From Anisus vortex (lineage: Eukaryota > Mollusca > Gastropoda > Planorbidae), in NCBI GenBank assembly GCA_949126835.1, contig CASBPS010000186.1:616701-680700 (forward strand): a DNA stretch of 64,000 nt, in the 5' to 3' direction. Shown here piece after piece: positions 1 to 12,296 of this stretch (positions are counted from its first letter, which is position 1; the number at the start of each line of letters is the position of its first letter). The translations under genes and the position numbers were made by a program. A model generated the notes under the pieces. That model ran no database searches. It was not told where the DNA came from and saw nothing but the letters and a program-made list of their open reading frames with translations.

Positions 1-689
1 ACGTGACATGCATTATGACTTCAACATTCGCGATCAATTACGAAATATATCTGCAGAAGAAAATCTCTATAATTGTAGCTTATTTACATCGCTTCAAATT
101 ATTCGCCGTATCTTAAGTCAAAAAATTATGTCCTAACAATTTATTTGTTAAAGGTGTTAGAGAAATAACTTGATGGCCGTCCATTAAGGTGGAAGAATAT
201 CGACAAACGCGTAGCTTTTTTTTTTCTCTCAACTGAAAAAACAACAACAAAGAAACGTTGAAGTCTTAATGGACTTACAGCTACCGACGCTTTGTACTTT
301 GTAATCACTTTTTATGTGATTAGTAATAGGCCAAAAAGAAACGAGTTTCTTGGGCTATCACAAACATTCCTAATGGACGTGTACAAATTTGCCGAATACT
401 TCATCCGAATTTCAGAAAACAGCGATGGCCTTAGAAGCAGAGTCGATTAAAAAACAAGTAGATATATAGATACAGTATATTTCTGTTTGCATGGGCATAT
501 AAAATATAAGCGTCACGCAAAGATTCTCTAAAGATGGCATATTTACATCAAGACTAATCTGATATAATCGCCAGTGAAGCTAAATAAACATCTAAAAACA
601 TCGTAGTAGAATTGAAGTGAGTTTCTCGGTGTGTTTTATTTTCCAAATAACCGAAGATATTTAAGATAAAAAAAAAATTAAAAATAAGG
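1..689. other. No gene recognised
   Basis: AT-rich sequence. I see no supported coding region, RNA gene or bounded repeat before the SINE at 705. Confidence 0.5.
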
Positions 690-704
690 TATAGGTTTAC
701 ACAG

Positions 705-980
705 GGACTTGGTAGCCGAGCCGCAGCGCGTTCGACTGGCGATCCGAAGGCTTTGGGTTCGAATCGTGGTGCAGGCTAGGACTTTTTTCCCGGGACTTGA
801 GGGCTTGAGGGTGTCCCTGAGTCTACCCAGCTCTTATGGGTAACTGACATTAGTTAGGGTAAAGTAAAGGCGGCTGGGCATTGCACTGGCCACACATCCG
901 CTAGTATGCCGTGGCCACAGAAACTGGTGACCGCTGCTTTACCAGCCGTAAGATCAGTTTGCTCCGAAGTGTACTTTACT
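705..980 (+). repeat. tRNA-derived SINE with 15-bp target-site duplication
   Basis: A tRNA-like head carries an A-box-like TGGTAGCCGAGC at 710-721 and a B box GGTTCGAATC at 756-765. A conserved body follows (GTAAAGGCGGCTGGGCATTG around 862). The element is bracketed by the perfect direct repeat tataggtttacacag at 690-704 and 981-995. That is the signature of LINE-mediated retroposition and fixes both ends. A diverged minus-strand copy of the same family lies at 45776-46000. Confidence 0.9.
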
Positions 981-1141
981 TATAGGTTTACACAGTCACT
1001 AGACCAATGTCGCAACATAGTCTGAAAGGGTTTATGTTACTCATATACTGCACAAAGAATTACCCGAATTGAATACAAATTGTATGTCCAAAAATGTTTT
1101 GATAAAACTTGTCCCTTCTACAAAATATATTCTCCAATATG

Positions 1142-1370
1142 CAGGGGCGAAGCCACAGGGGGGGGGGGTGCTGAGGGGGGCTAAGCCTCCCTTGGAATTA
1201 AAAAAAAATAATTTTTTCAACAGATTTTTTAAAAATATGCCCTAAATTTGCTAAAAATTTGGTAAATCTTTGTCACGCGAAAGTTTAGCCCCCCCCCCCT
1301 GGTATTTGGTAAATATTTGTCACGCGAAAGTTCAGCCCCCCCCTGGAAAAAATTTCTGGCTTCGCCCCTG
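1142..1370. mobile_element. hAT-type MITE, 229 bp
   Basis: Perfect 14-bp terminal inverted repeats: CAGGGGCGAAGCCA at the left and TGGCTTCGCCCCTG at the right. They are flanked by a perfect 8-bp duplication ccaatatg (1134-1141 and 1371-1378). The 8-bp duplication and CAGGGG-type ends fit hAT-derived MITEs. Inside, a segment with CACGCGAAAGTTTAGCCCCC is duplicated. There is no coding capacity. Confidence 0.9.
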
Positions 1371-1378
1371 CCAATATG

Positions 1379-2330
1379 ACCCCCCCCCCATTCCAATTTG
1401 ATCTTTATGGCCTGTGAAGCAGCGTTGACAACTTTCCATGGACACGGCACAAATGAACCACTCTTACTGCTTACTGTTTACTAAGACTAGGATAAAATTA
1501 ACAACTCTTTCAGATCAATCTTCTGTATAGATAGAGCATTTTGTATTTTAAATAAATAACTTTGTAACATATAAGATAAGATAAGAGAGAGCTAGCGAGG
1601 ATGGGCTAACCAGTAACCTCGGAAAATATATTGAAGTATTGAAAGGTATTGTGTGGTCAACATAAATCAATTGTTTGTTTTTTTTCAACTTCTCTTGGGG
1701 AGGGGGATAGTATTTAGTTTTATTAAGTTTTGTGAGTTGCAATAAAATTATAAAAGAACAATGAATATCGTCACTTCCCTATGGACATCTTGAAAACTAT
1801 ACTGAACGTCTCATGACTGTTTGCTCTTGTCGATACAGTTAATGAAATGCGATACACGAGATAGTTAGGCTACTTAAATGCCTTTTTATTATAATTCCTG
1901 GTTTTATTGGGTCTAGTATTTTAATGAAATTTAACATAAACTTAAACAAAAATGGTCCCATCAGTATTCAATTGAACATTAAAGCTATTTTTGTTCATTA
2001 ATAGGCAAACCTCACTGTACAACTTATGTATTACCTTTCTTTTATTGTCTTTCTTTGTTATCTAAGTTATCTCTATATATAACTTGTACTAGTTTTACAC
2101 AGCATTTTGACTGATTGTTTTTTCATTGTTACAATGTGCTATGTGAAATGAATAAAATATTGTTCATTGTTCATTCTGTTTATACATTTGAATTACCATA
2201 TTGTACACATGAATTATGTGACAAATTAATAGTGATCATTGTATAGGGAAACAATGAATGAAACAAGGTGATTGGTACAACAGGTGTTGGGGAGTGGGGT
2301 GGACATTGTGCATACTCTAAGGATTGCACA
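1379..2330. other. No gene recognised
   Basis: AT-rich sequence. At 2145-2180 an AATAAA is followed by short ttcattg repeats (aataaaatattgttcattg), which could be the 3' tail of an old LINE or SINE. I cannot define its 5' extent. Confidence 0.4.
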
Positions 2331-3193
2331 TGATATGTCTATATCTATTCTATGGTGCAGTCTGTGTCTATATCTATTCTATGGTGCATTCTATGTCTAT
2401 ATCTATTCTATGGTGCATTCTATGTCTTTATCTATTATATGGTGCATTCTATGTCCTAATCTATTCTATGGTGCATTCTATGTCTATATCTATTCTATGG
2501 TGCATTCTATGTCTTTATCTATTCTATGGTGCATTCTGTGTCTATATCTATTCTATGGTGCATTCTGTGTCTATATCTATTCTATGGTGCAGTCTGTGTC
2601 TATATCTATTCTATGGTGCATTCTATGTCTATATCTATTCTATGGTGCATTCTATGTCTTTATCTATTATATGGTGCATTCTATGTCTTTATCTATTCTA
2701 TGGTGCATTCTATGTCTATATCTATTCTATGGTGCATTCTATGTCTTTATCTATTCTATGGTGCATTCTGTGTCTATATCTAATCTATGGTGCAGTTTGT
2801 GGCTATATCTATTCTATGGTGCATTCTATTTCTATATCTATTCTATGGTGCATTCTATGTCTTTATCTATTCTATGGTGCATTCTGTGTCTATATCTATT
2901 TTATGGTGCAGTCTGTGTCTAAATCTATTCTATGGTGCATTCTGTGTCTATATCTATTCTATGGTGCAGTCTGTGTCTATATCTATTCTACGGTGCATTC
3001 TGTGTCTATATCTATTCTATGGTGCAGTCTGTGTCTATATCTATTCTACGGTGCATTCTGTGTCTATATCTATTCTATGGTGCATTCTGTGTCTATATCT
3101 ATTCTATGGTGCAGTCTGTGTCTATATCTATTCTATGGTGCAGTCTGTGTCTATATCTATTCTATGGTGCATTCTGTTTCTATATCTATTCTG
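2331..3193. repeat. 29-bp minisatellite, about 30 copies
   Basis: Tandem array of a 29-bp unit containing tctatatctattctatggtg followed by cagtctgtg or cattctatg variants. 29 is not a multiple of three and the unit has no stop codon on the plus strand. All three plus frames are therefore open for up to 291 codons, but the predicted peptides are a by-product of the repeat. Confidence 0.95.
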
Positions 3194-4080
3194 GGCTAAA
3201 TGCATGTCCCTTATGTAGGAGAACAGCGAGTTAAAAGTTTCTTATGGTTTAAAATGGCGCCAGAGTTAATGCTCTAAACAGGACGAGAATGAAATTATTA
3301 GAGATATCATTTAAAAAAAAACTTTCTCAGAATGCTTCACGGGCTGTAATAAGTGGCCCCTTGGTGGCCCCATGGTGGCCCTTTGCAGGCAGCGTGTTTG
3401 AGACCCCCGGTTATAGTAACACCGCCCCCCTCCCCCGCACTATTTATTTGACTTGGTTTTTCTCATTCGTTCATAAACCCTAGACATGCCCCGCTTGTAA
3501 TAATCTATTTATTTAGGTAGGCGGGAGCTAGCAGACGCACCGTCAATTTAACGGATATATATTTTCTTTTTTTAAAGTGAAGAGTTCGTTGGAGTGTGGG
3601 CATGCAGGTAATCGGGACGATAACCCGTGCATCTCAACCTGCTAGTTCAATATTAGTCTACCTTCACTGCTAGTGCAAGTTTGTGTAAATACTTCTTGTC
3701 TTATACGCGATAGTGCTTTTTAAATAGAATTTGTTTCGCAAAATCGACACTCTTGCAAAGTTTACTATTTCTGCTTTCATTATACTCAATGGCACATACT
3801 CTCTGCTTCATATAGATAACATAATATAGATAACATATACATTATGTCATCGTCAATTTTAAAGTTAAATAACTTGACTAGGTTAAATATATAGGCCTAT
3901 TCATTTAGATAACATAGGCTTAGGCGAGTTTTTATTGAAAAAAACAAAACAAACTAGGGAAACTAAAGGTCCAGAAAATATTTAGGGCTTACAATTTTAA
4001 AATAGTAATAACTAATAACAAAAGTTTTTTATTTAAAGAAAACGTAGCCTATTTACCAATTTACAAATGAGGCAATATTG
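3194..4080. other. No gene recognised
   Basis: Intergenic-looking AT-rich sequence between the minisatellite and element A. No supported gene. The sequence at 4076-4085 continues, after removal of element A, at 11445. Confidence 0.5.
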
Positions 4081-4085
4081 CTGTT

Positions 4086-4448
4086 TGTGACCGTTATTTT
4101 GTAATTACTATGTATTCAACTCTCAGGGAGATCACATTATATATTAATAATCAATGAACAAACTGCCGGCTTGTAGTAAAAATGAGAACTCAATATTTAA
4201 TGCAATTTATGTACAAGATGAATTCAAATACACAACAGTTCTATAGCCTAGTCTAAAACACGTCTTTCCACTACCAAATTCTTAGGTCGTCTCTCTTTAT
4301 CTCCCAGTGTACGCTACGTTCAATCTAACTCCTACGTCATTGTTTTTATCGTAAAACGTCACTCGTTTATTCTATACATTAACACCGGGTTAGAGATTAT
4401 ACAAATTATGTCCCACTAAAACAACTATATATATTTTAAATCATCACA
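4086..4448 (-). repeat. 3' LTR of element A
   Basis: 363 bp, matching 11077-11439 except for about four substitutions. Read on the minus strand it begins TGTGATG and ends GGTCACA. It contains an AATAAA polyadenylation-type signal (minus strand, around 4366-4371). Confidence 0.95.
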
Positions 4449-4460
4449 TTCCCCCATCGA
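4449..4460 (-). promoter_or_regulatory. Polypurine tract of element A
   Basis: Immediately upstream of the 3' LTR on the minus strand is the purine run GATGGGGGAA, in the position where plus-strand DNA synthesis is primed in LTR retrotransposons. Confidence 0.75.
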
Positions 4461-5082
4461 CCCTTTAAATTTGTCATACAAATTTCTATATACAAAAAAA
4501 ATTCTTATCTCCGTCAAATACTGTGATAAAATATATATCTCTTCAATAACTAGAACTATATGAAAAATTACAATTATCCCAATTTATATCAAAACATGTT
4601 ATGCAACACAAATAACATATAACAAAACCAACGTATTCATCAATATATGTTAACCAATAACTTTCACTAATAGGTCCATAATACATATAATACATATGGG
4701 TCCATAAGGTTCCACAGTATATCCTGTCCTGTATTGATGAAATACACAAACCAATAGTATAAATATCATCAAATCCGAAAACATAACAGTTCATACTGGT
4801 CCATGTAATATCATTGCAACCTTCCTCTTCTGAACGTCCAACAACACATTCATTGATTATTTCCTAAGTCCTTTGTAGATTATCCATCCTGTAGAGTTTC
4901 AACACCTTGACAGAATAGTTCCAATAATGTCACACAATAATTACCATGCAATGTTCACAGACACATCTCTAGAATTTACCATTGAATACTTCCACAAGCT
5001 GTCTGTCTATAAGCAATATAGTGTTGACATTAGTCATAAACCCAAAATAATGTACCATGTTGATTTGTTGATTCCTCCATAT

Positions 5083-5270
5083 GTTGATGACATGACCTTC
5101 ATTCCGCGTTGACAATGTAAATGTATTTCAATAATGTGACGACATGACCTCGATTCTATGTTGATAATGTCAATGTACCTTGATATAGCGATGACATGAC
5201 CTCGATTCCATGTTGATAATGTCAATATACCTTGATATAGCGATGACAAGACCTCGATTCTATGTCAGCA
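5083..5270. repeat. 52-bp tandem repeat in the 3' untranslated region of element A
   Basis: About 3.5 copies of a 52-bp unit containing gatgacatgacctcgattc and ttgataatgtcaatgtacct. It lies between the RNase H stop codon and the 3' LTR. Confidence 0.8.
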
Positions 5271-5545
5271 CCATAAATGTACTCCTCATATGATGTCTTC
5301 ATGTTTGCGTTTGATATGGTGTCCATAAAAACCGTTCACGATAATGTGAGGACGTGATAGAACATCTCTCACTTACAAATGGTACGTTGTGTTTGAATCA
5401 CCGTGCTTCAGTTGTAGAACCATTTCTCATCCAGAACCTTTGGAAAAAATCAATATTTCATTAACACCGTATCTATACTTTATATTTACATAAAAAATAA
5501 TTTTAACCGCGTTCCAACTGGTGATTACGTATCAAACAGCATACC

Positions 5546-6919
5546 TTAAACACCACATCTAGACAACAAATCAGCCAATATATTATCAACCCCAGGTATA
5601 TTTTCCACAGTAAAACTGTATGCCTGCAGGATAAGTGACCATCTTGCTATCCTACTGTTGTTTAACTTGTTCTGATTTATAAAGGACAAAGGCTTATGGT
5701 CAGTCATAAGAATAAACCTTGTACCCATCAAGTACCTTGCCAATTTAGTAATACACCAAACCACACCAAGAGCTTCCCGTTCTACTGTTGCATACCTAAC
5801 CTCAGCCTCACTTAATTTCCTGCTAATATACTGAATCGGGTGTAAGACATTGTCATGATATTGTCCCAAAATTCCTCCCAAACCAATCAAACTTGCATCA
5901 GTCAAAACCACAAATCTTTTTTTAATGTCTGGTAGTCTTAATATAGGTTGTCCAGAAAAAGCAACCTTTATCCTATTTAATGCCATTTCACACTCCTGAG
6001 ACCAAATTATTTTAATTGGGCTTTTCTTTTTAATAAGTTCAGTCAACGGAGATACCATCTCTGAAAAATTAGTAATAAATTTCCTATAAAAATTACATAC
6101 ACCTAGAAGACTCCTCACTTCTTTTTTATTTCTTGGAATGTCAATTTTAAGGATTTTAGTAATATTCTCCTCCAATGGCTTAATGGTGTTGTTGGATATC
6201 TTGTGTCCCAAAAAAGTAATTTCTTTCATGCCTATTTCTAATTTGTTAGGTTTAATTGTCAAATTATGTTTTTCTATAATTTCAAAGATATCATTAAGAC
6301 TTTTTAAATGATTTTCCCATGTATCATTGAAAACACATATGTCATCCAAATAAAATATAGTATCCTTCCTATGTCCTAAAATCATACCCATCATCCTATT
6401 AAAAGTTGCAGGAGCATTCACCAATCCAAAACTCATCACCTTCCATTGGTATAACCCCAATGGAGTAACAAAACTTGTAAATGGTTTAGCTCTATCAGTT
6501 AAACCTACTTGATAGTACCCTTTAGCCATATCCAATTTAGAAAAAATAGTTGCATTAGATAGCTGAGCCATATCTTCAGCATTGTTCATAGGATATGGGT
6601 CAAAGAGAGTAACATTATTGAGCTTCCTATAGTCCACACACAACCTTATAGTTTTATCTTTTTTCTTAACTAATACTATTGGAGAAGCATATGCTGAATT
6701 GGATGGCTCTATCAACCCCATACTCACAAGCTCATCTATCTCTTTTTGCAAGTTATCCCTCAAATGAATAGGGATTGTGTATGGTTTTAGCCTCACCGGC
6801 TTATCATCTGTTACAATAATGTCATGTTGTATGACATTGGTCTTACCAGGCAAATCAGAAAATATACCCTTATGCCTGTGTATTATTTTTGCCATCTCAT
6901 ATGCCTGTTCATGTGTCAA
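5546..6919 (-). pseudogene. Reverse transcriptase-RNase H of element A
   Basis: A 457-codon open frame. The RT part has the CVDYRKLN block near residue 85, FGLVNAPATF near 165 and the catalytic YLDD near residue 191. The RNase H part has TDAS near 340, the E-containing VEREALG block near 385 and TDHKPL near 406. It ends at RNase H with no integrase behind it. It is separated from the upstream integrase frame by one TAG and one frame change, so it was probably part of a longer pol. The methionine at 6919 is just the first one after the break. This is enough for a catalytic domain, but the element as a whole is unlikely to make a complete Pol. Confidence 0.93.
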
Positions 6920-7101
6920 TTTCTCAAATTCACATCTTTATATGTTTGCTGACCCTGTGTATTCACTGTTGCTATTTCTTCAATATCCTCTTTAATTTCT
7001 TCTGATATTATACTACAGCATATATTGCTTTCTACTGATTGATCATTATACTTTTTTAAATTATTAATATGAAAAACTTTAAGTTGATCCTTAATTCTTA
7101 T

Positions 7102-8706
7102 CTAATAATCCACATCTGTGACCTTTCTAACCACATCATATGGCCCTAGCCATTCAGTAAATAGTTTGTTATTTTGATTTTTTAATTTTAGCAAAGCTTT
7201 ATCTCCTGGTTCCAAAGTTCTTAGTTTCCTATCCTGATTTACTCTATTTATTTTCTTTTCCTTATTATTGTCTGAATTCTTTCTAGCCTCTTTCAAAGCA
7301 ATTTCTAATTGTTGTTTCTTATTTGTAACTAACTCATAATTAGTCATTTCCCTGTTTTCACTAGTACCTACTAATGGTTCTTTGAGAATACTAAGTGGAT
7401 TTCTTGGATTATTTCTATATATGAATTCAAATGGTGAAAAACCTGTACTATCATGAGTAGTTTCTCTATATGCAAATAAAATTGATGGAATTGCTAAATC
7501 CCAATTCTTTGGATCCTCATTACTAACTTTGGACAACATTTCTTTCAGAGTTTTGTTAAATCTCTCACACATTCCATTACATTGTGGATGATAAGGTGTT
7601 GTAAACTTCTGCTTTATTCCAAATGTTTCCATAAATTCCTTTGTCAATTTTGATGTAAATTGAGTTCCTCTATCAGATATTATCTCTTCAGGAAATCCAA
7701 TTCTAGTAAATATTAAATATAATGCTTGCACTATATCTGTAGATTCAATTTTCTTTAATGGTACTGCCTCTGCATACCTTGAACATATATCAATCAATGT
7801 AAGAATATATCTATGTCCTCTATTAGACATAATAGGCATCAAACCAATGATATCTATGGCTACCTTCTGAAATGGTCTAGTTGCAGTCACTCCTTTTTGT
7901 ATTGGTGCTTTGGTAAAATTACTTCCAGATCCTTTCATCTGACACACTTTGCATTGTTTAACAAATCTTTTCACATCTTTTGACATTTTAGGCCAAAAGT
8001 AATGTTGTATTATTCTGTTTTTGGTTTTGCCAACTCCCATATGACCAGCCAATGGTATAGAATGAGCATTAGTCATTATTTCTGTTCTATATTTATATGG
8101 TACAACTATTTGTTCCACTTGTCTGCCATTTATGAGTATCTCTCTGACTAATAGTTGTGTATCATTTTTCACTTTGCATCCACTATTCTTATTAGTAGTT
8201 CCTTTCTCTGTAGATTTGAATAGTCTATTCAATGTAGTATCCTCTCTTTGTTCCTTTTTGAATATTTCCAAATTAAAGTTTTCATTCAGTAATGATTCAC
8301 TATCAACTGATGTGTCTTTTTCATTATTCACCATTGTCTGACTTTCTTCAGTATTGCTTGCTTTACATTCATTAATCACATTACATTGTGCTTGATTATT
8401 ATTAAATCCCCATGCTTCTATTTCCTCTCTAGTACATTCTTTAACTGATTCAACATTTCCAATAATTAAATCAATTGGTGCATCATTTATAACATGAGCC
8501 AGTACTCTACCTGTAATATATGGTGTCCTAATATCAATGTAGGCCAACCTCAATTTAATCACTCTTCCATCAAATGATGTACAATCTGCTACCTCACCAG
8601 TGTATTGATTTGACTGAACATATTTGCTGTTTATTGCAATGACAGAGGCTCCCGTGTCGCGAACTGCAAAAACTGGTATTAATCCCACATATCCTGGAAA
8701 AAAACT
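7102..8706 (-). pseudogene. Protease-integrase of element A
   Basis: The frame opens just after a TAA at 8707-8709 and overlaps the end of gag, one base on (+1). There is no good ATG; the first usable codon is GTG at 8688. Protease: VRDTGAS at the very start of the frame, with the aspartyl active site. Integrase: an H-x-H/C-x2-C zinc-binding module (HSIPLAGH near residue 206, CKVCQ near 245), then a D,D-35-E core (D in IDIIG near 279, D in SDRG near 338, E in CERF near 374). A GPY/F module (LGPYDV) lies near 514. The frame stops at a TAG a few residues past the GPY module. In the related element C, integrase and RT are in one frame, so this stop is probably a mutation. Confidence 0.92.
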
Positions 8707-9571
8707 TTATTCCTTTGCTTCTTGATAACACAGCTCCACAATGATTCCTGTTCTGATTAAATCTGGAGTTGTGATCTCTTTGTTGTGTATATCCCTGAGA
8801 TCTATTATTATTATTATTGTTTCCAGCAAAACTTGACCTTCTGAAGCAATTTCTTGCTATATGTCCTTTCTTTTTACATATAAAACATGTCAATGTGTTA
8901 TCTCTCTTATCTCTACAATCCTTAGTAACATGGTTATTTCTTCCACAATTACCACACTTCATCTTGCTCCTTGATAATTGTCTTCCTCTTTGAAAATTCT
9001 CATTGCCTTTAGCAAAGCATATTATATCCTGATAATCCTCTCCTTTAGAAGTAGGTGCCATGGGATGAGCTAATTTATAGTTCCTAATCAGGTCAACTAT
9101 TTCCTCTATGGTCTTGGGAGATCTCTCCTGAATAAATGCTTTGAGAGTCTTATCGAGTGAATATATTGCCTTATCTCTAATAATAAAATTCTTCAGTTCC
9201 TCAAATGATTTTTCTATTTTAGCACATTTTAACCATTTGTCCATAGCACTTGTCAATGAGTCAAAATAACTTTTTGGATCTTCTTCCTTTGATAAAGTCA
9301 TTTCAAAAAATTTCTTTCTATAAGCCTCCTCTGTACTTCCAAAATGTCTTAACAATTGTTCCTTGACAGATGCATAATCTGATTGTTCCATACAAATTTT
9401 TGATGGAATATCTCCTGTAAAGGATTTTCCAAGTAGTCCAGACCAATAACATGAAGAAAAATTTTGTCTCTCCATTTCCATTTCAAATTTTTTTAGAAAT
9501 GTATCAATAGAACCATCCTTTTCATTAAATAATTGGAAAGTAAATCTGCACATGTTATTTCTAATAGCCAT
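8594..9571 (-). pseudogene. Gag (capsid and two zinc knuckles) of element A
   Basis: A 325-codon frame with a retrotransposon-gag-like capsid region followed by two CCHC zinc knuckles: CGNCGRNNHVTKDC near residue 208 and CFICKKKGHIARNC near 229. An Asn-rich stretch follows. The last residues after about 280 run out of frame past a run of seven T at the junction with the protease. Skipping one T there would join gag to pol. Gag coats the RNA and forms the particle. The capsid part is directly preceded, in another frame, by the coiled-coil piece at 9607-9936. Confidence 0.9.
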
Positions 9572-9606
9572 TTCCTGGTCAACAACAGGTCTAGTGACTC
9601 CAATAT

Positions 9607-9936
9607 TTACATTTGCAGTATTTTTTTTTCTTCTAATTCTAACTTTTTAAACTCTATTTCTAATCTCTTTAATTCCATCTCATCAGCTCTAGCTTTATCT
9701 TTATCAATTTGTTTTAATCTCTCTAGCTCTATCTCATCTGCTCTAACCTTATCTTCTCTTTCTTTATCTTTATCTTCTCTTTCTTTAACCTTATCTTTAG
9801 CCCTTTCTACTCTTTCTAAATGCTCTTTATATTTTCTCTCCGCCCACTCATCCAATTCCTTACCAGCATATCCCAACTCCTTACCACAACTTATATAATT
9901 TGCTAATATGTCCACTGAGGACCCCTCCATTTTCAA
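9607..9936 (-). pseudogene. N-terminal coiled-coil part of gag, element A
   Basis: 109 codons beginning at a clear ATG. Most of it is a charged helix rich in Lys, Glu, Arg and Asp with heptad-like leucines, typical of a coiled coil. It ends at a stop just after a run of nine A (minus strand, near 9623-9631). One base change in that run would put it in frame with the capsid frame at 9571. The same layout, coiled coil then capsid then zinc knuckle, is intact in elements B and C. So this is the true start of gag rather than a separate gene. Confidence 0.85.
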
Positions 9937-10160
9937 TTAATAAATATATACCTACAACAAACTAATATAATTTAAAATGGAAGCAATATTGCAATATGCA
10001 TAAAATAAATAGCAATATAATAATCAATACATATAAAAATAAGAACACCACAGATAGTAGATGAGACTCGAGATTCACAAAAAATTTACTATGACAAATA
10101 TATAAACAATATGATAACACTGTGCATACAAGACTATACAATCTAACATATATCATGTAA

Positions 10161-10224
10161 TATACACTTATGAAAAGTCTTTTTCAACTAACCTGACTTA
10201 CAGGGACTTTTCAATAAGTGTATA
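10161..10224 (-). other. Long hairpin in the leader of element A
   Basis: Arms 10161-10179 and 10205-10224 are complementary over 19 pairs with a single one-base bulge, around a 25-nt loop. It lies in the transcribed leader between the primer-binding site and gag, where packaging or dimerisation signals lie in many retroelements. That role is inference. Confidence 0.7.
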
Positions 10225-11053
10225 CACAAAATTCCTAAAAGAAACTAATACATGCCAGTGATTTCACAAGAAAAATCTAGGCATATACTATACTACAACA
10301 TAACGTATACACCAGTTTACTTATCTTAATAAACGCGTTCCTTTTCCTTCCGTCTCCGAATCCAAGGTTCCAAACTCGAAATGATCCTCCACCACACAGG
10401 TTATTTCAGCCCAAAGTCTTCGTGTGTTCGTTAATTCATAATAATTACAATCCTTTCACTTTGTTGAAGTTTCTTTTTACTTCCAATTTCACTTGACTTC
10501 TGCTACTGTACTGAACTGACTTCTAGTTCTGTGACTATTCTGAAGTATTCTTCTTTTCTCGAACCATTTACTAGTTCTACGGAGATTCTCTTTTAATCTC
10601 TTCACTTGACAAACTTAGCTTGTCCTATTAAACACAGCTTTACTATTGTTTCAATAATTGTTACCACTTTCGATACTTTTAAAATGTATCCGAGACGCCT
10701 TTCAACTTCCAGTGGCCTTTTTAACCGACTTGCTTTGTAACATACATAAACTTCCGTTTCTATCTTCATGTACACCGTTATGTACTGGTAGCGCTTAGTT
10801 CCAAGACGTGCTAGGCTATACTGTTAAACCGTCAAATTTTCTTTCTCGTCGATATTTCTTCACATTGAATTTTAGTCTTCTTTTAGTCGTAAGAAACGTT
10901 CATTTGCGGTATTCTTTAAGCTGTGCTTCACAATATATTGTAGGCTTTCTTTCAAATTGATTTTCAATAATATTCACCTTGATTCTCCTTCAACATTCTC
11001 CGTTGATTTTCAATATTCCACATTGGGCTTCCAAATTCACCTTGAGCTTCCGA

Positions 11054-11071
11054 ATTCACGTTGGGGCGCCA
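11054..11071 (-). promoter_or_regulatory. Primer-binding site of element A
   Basis: Five bases after the 5' LTR, the minus strand reads TGGCGCCCCAACGTGAAT. The start TGGCGCCC-AACG resembles the lysine-tRNA primer sites of other retroelements. The exact tRNA is not proven here. Confidence 0.75.
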
Positions 11072-11076
11072 AATAA

Positions 11077-11439
11077 TGTGACCGTTATTTTGTAATTTCT
11101 ATGTATACAACTCTCAGGGAGATCACATTATATATTAATAATTAATGAACAAACTGCCGGCTTGTAGTAAAAATGAGAACTCAATATTTAATGCAATTTA
11201 TGTACAAGATGAATTCAAATACACAACAGTTCTATAGCCTAGTCTAAAACACGTCTTTCCACTACCAAATTCTTAGGTCGTCTCTCTTTATCTCCCAATG
11301 TACGCTACGTTCAATCTAACTCCTACGTCATTGTTTTTATCGTAAAACGTCACTCGTTTATTCTATACATTAACACCGGGTTAGAGATTATACAAATTAT
11401 GTCCCACTAAAACAACTATATATATTTTAAATCATCACA
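11077..11439 (-). repeat. 5' LTR of element A
   Basis: 363 bp, same ends as 4086-4448, followed by the duplicated target ctgtt at 11440-11444. An ATATATATAG tract near its start (minus strand) may act as a TATA-type element. Confidence 0.95.
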
Positions 11440-11444
11440 CTGTT

Positions 11445-12296
11445 ACTAAATTTGGGAACAGTAGGCTTAGGCTACATTACAGTAAATTAAGTAACATTTC
11501 TGATGCCAATATTATGTCTAGTGTCATTTTAGTTTCAGTGTAGTTTTAACAGGTTACTCTCAACAACACTTGTCCAAAATTACGACCGACTGCCCAAGTA
11601 GGCTAATACAGCCTAGTAATATAAAGATTAGTTTATTGACCGTGTACATAACTAATAACAGATAATGTCAATGGCGCAGTTCACATGCGAGCAACAAATA
11701 AAAACTACAATACAAGCCCAGAGCGAAACTCTTGTATTTATTATACAAGTCCACAATACAACGATAAACAAGCAGCTTATAGGATTACACACATCAGATC
11801 TAGTAACTACACTTCCTCTCTCTGTCTCTTTCTCGCTATCTTTTAATACACTTCCTCTCTCTGTCTCTTTCTCGCTATCTTTTAATACACTTCCTCTCTT
11901 TCTCTTTCTTAATTACATTTAAAAAAATCAAAAGCTACCGCAATTTAAAACAGTATAGAATGACCATAAATTAATATTATAATTAATGCATTTTAATATA
12001 AACAGTTAAAAAAAACATTAATGTGCATATGAAATCCATTAAAAATATTGGTAAACTCTACATAACATGCTCCCGCTATTACTAACATTTAGAAATGGTT
12101 GAAACATTTTGTACATCACTACCGCTTTAAGAGTTGTTATTACATTTTTTAATGTTCTATGTCTGTGTTGTTCATTTATGTAGGTATAACCGTTATATGA
12201 TGTTCTCAATTAATTATTGTTGTTGTAACTTTGGCTTTCCATAACAACGTATTTGAACATGCTATACACACACACGCACGAACACACACTTGCATA
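11445..12296. other. No gene; short 39-bp tandem repeat
   Basis: AT-rich DNA. At about 11809-11900 a 39-bp pyrimidine-rich unit (acttcctctctctgtctctt then tctcgctatcttttaatac) is repeated about 2.4 times. No supported gene. Confidence 0.6.

Larger units (their letters stand above)
4086..11439 (-). mobile_element. LTR retrotransposon A (Ty3/gypsy-like pol, Gmr1-like domain order), degenerate
   Basis: A 7.35-kb element on the minus strand. Two 363-bp LTRs (TGTGA...TCACA) differ at about four positions and are flanked by the perfect 5-bp duplication ctgtt (4081-4085, 11440-11444). Order in the direction of transcription: LTR, primer-binding site, 1.1-kb leader, gag, protease, integrase, RT, RNase H, 3' untranslated region, polypurine tract, LTR. 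Integrase precedes RT, the copia-like order known from Gmr1-type elements. The gene set is broken: frameshifts at an A run in gag and a T run at the gag-pol junction, a TAG at 7102-7104 after integrase, and another frame change near 6940. Three of these are simple indel-type changes, so this copy is old-ish or partly mis-assembled. Confidence 0.93.

Noticed and set aside
2272..3234. Five overlapping long open frames on the plus strand
   Set aside because: They are the three frames of a stop-free 29-bp tandem repeat; no independent sign of coding.
9533..9898. Ser/Leu-rich open frame on the plus strand
   Set aside because: It is the antisense of the Lys/Glu-rich gag coiled coil of element A.
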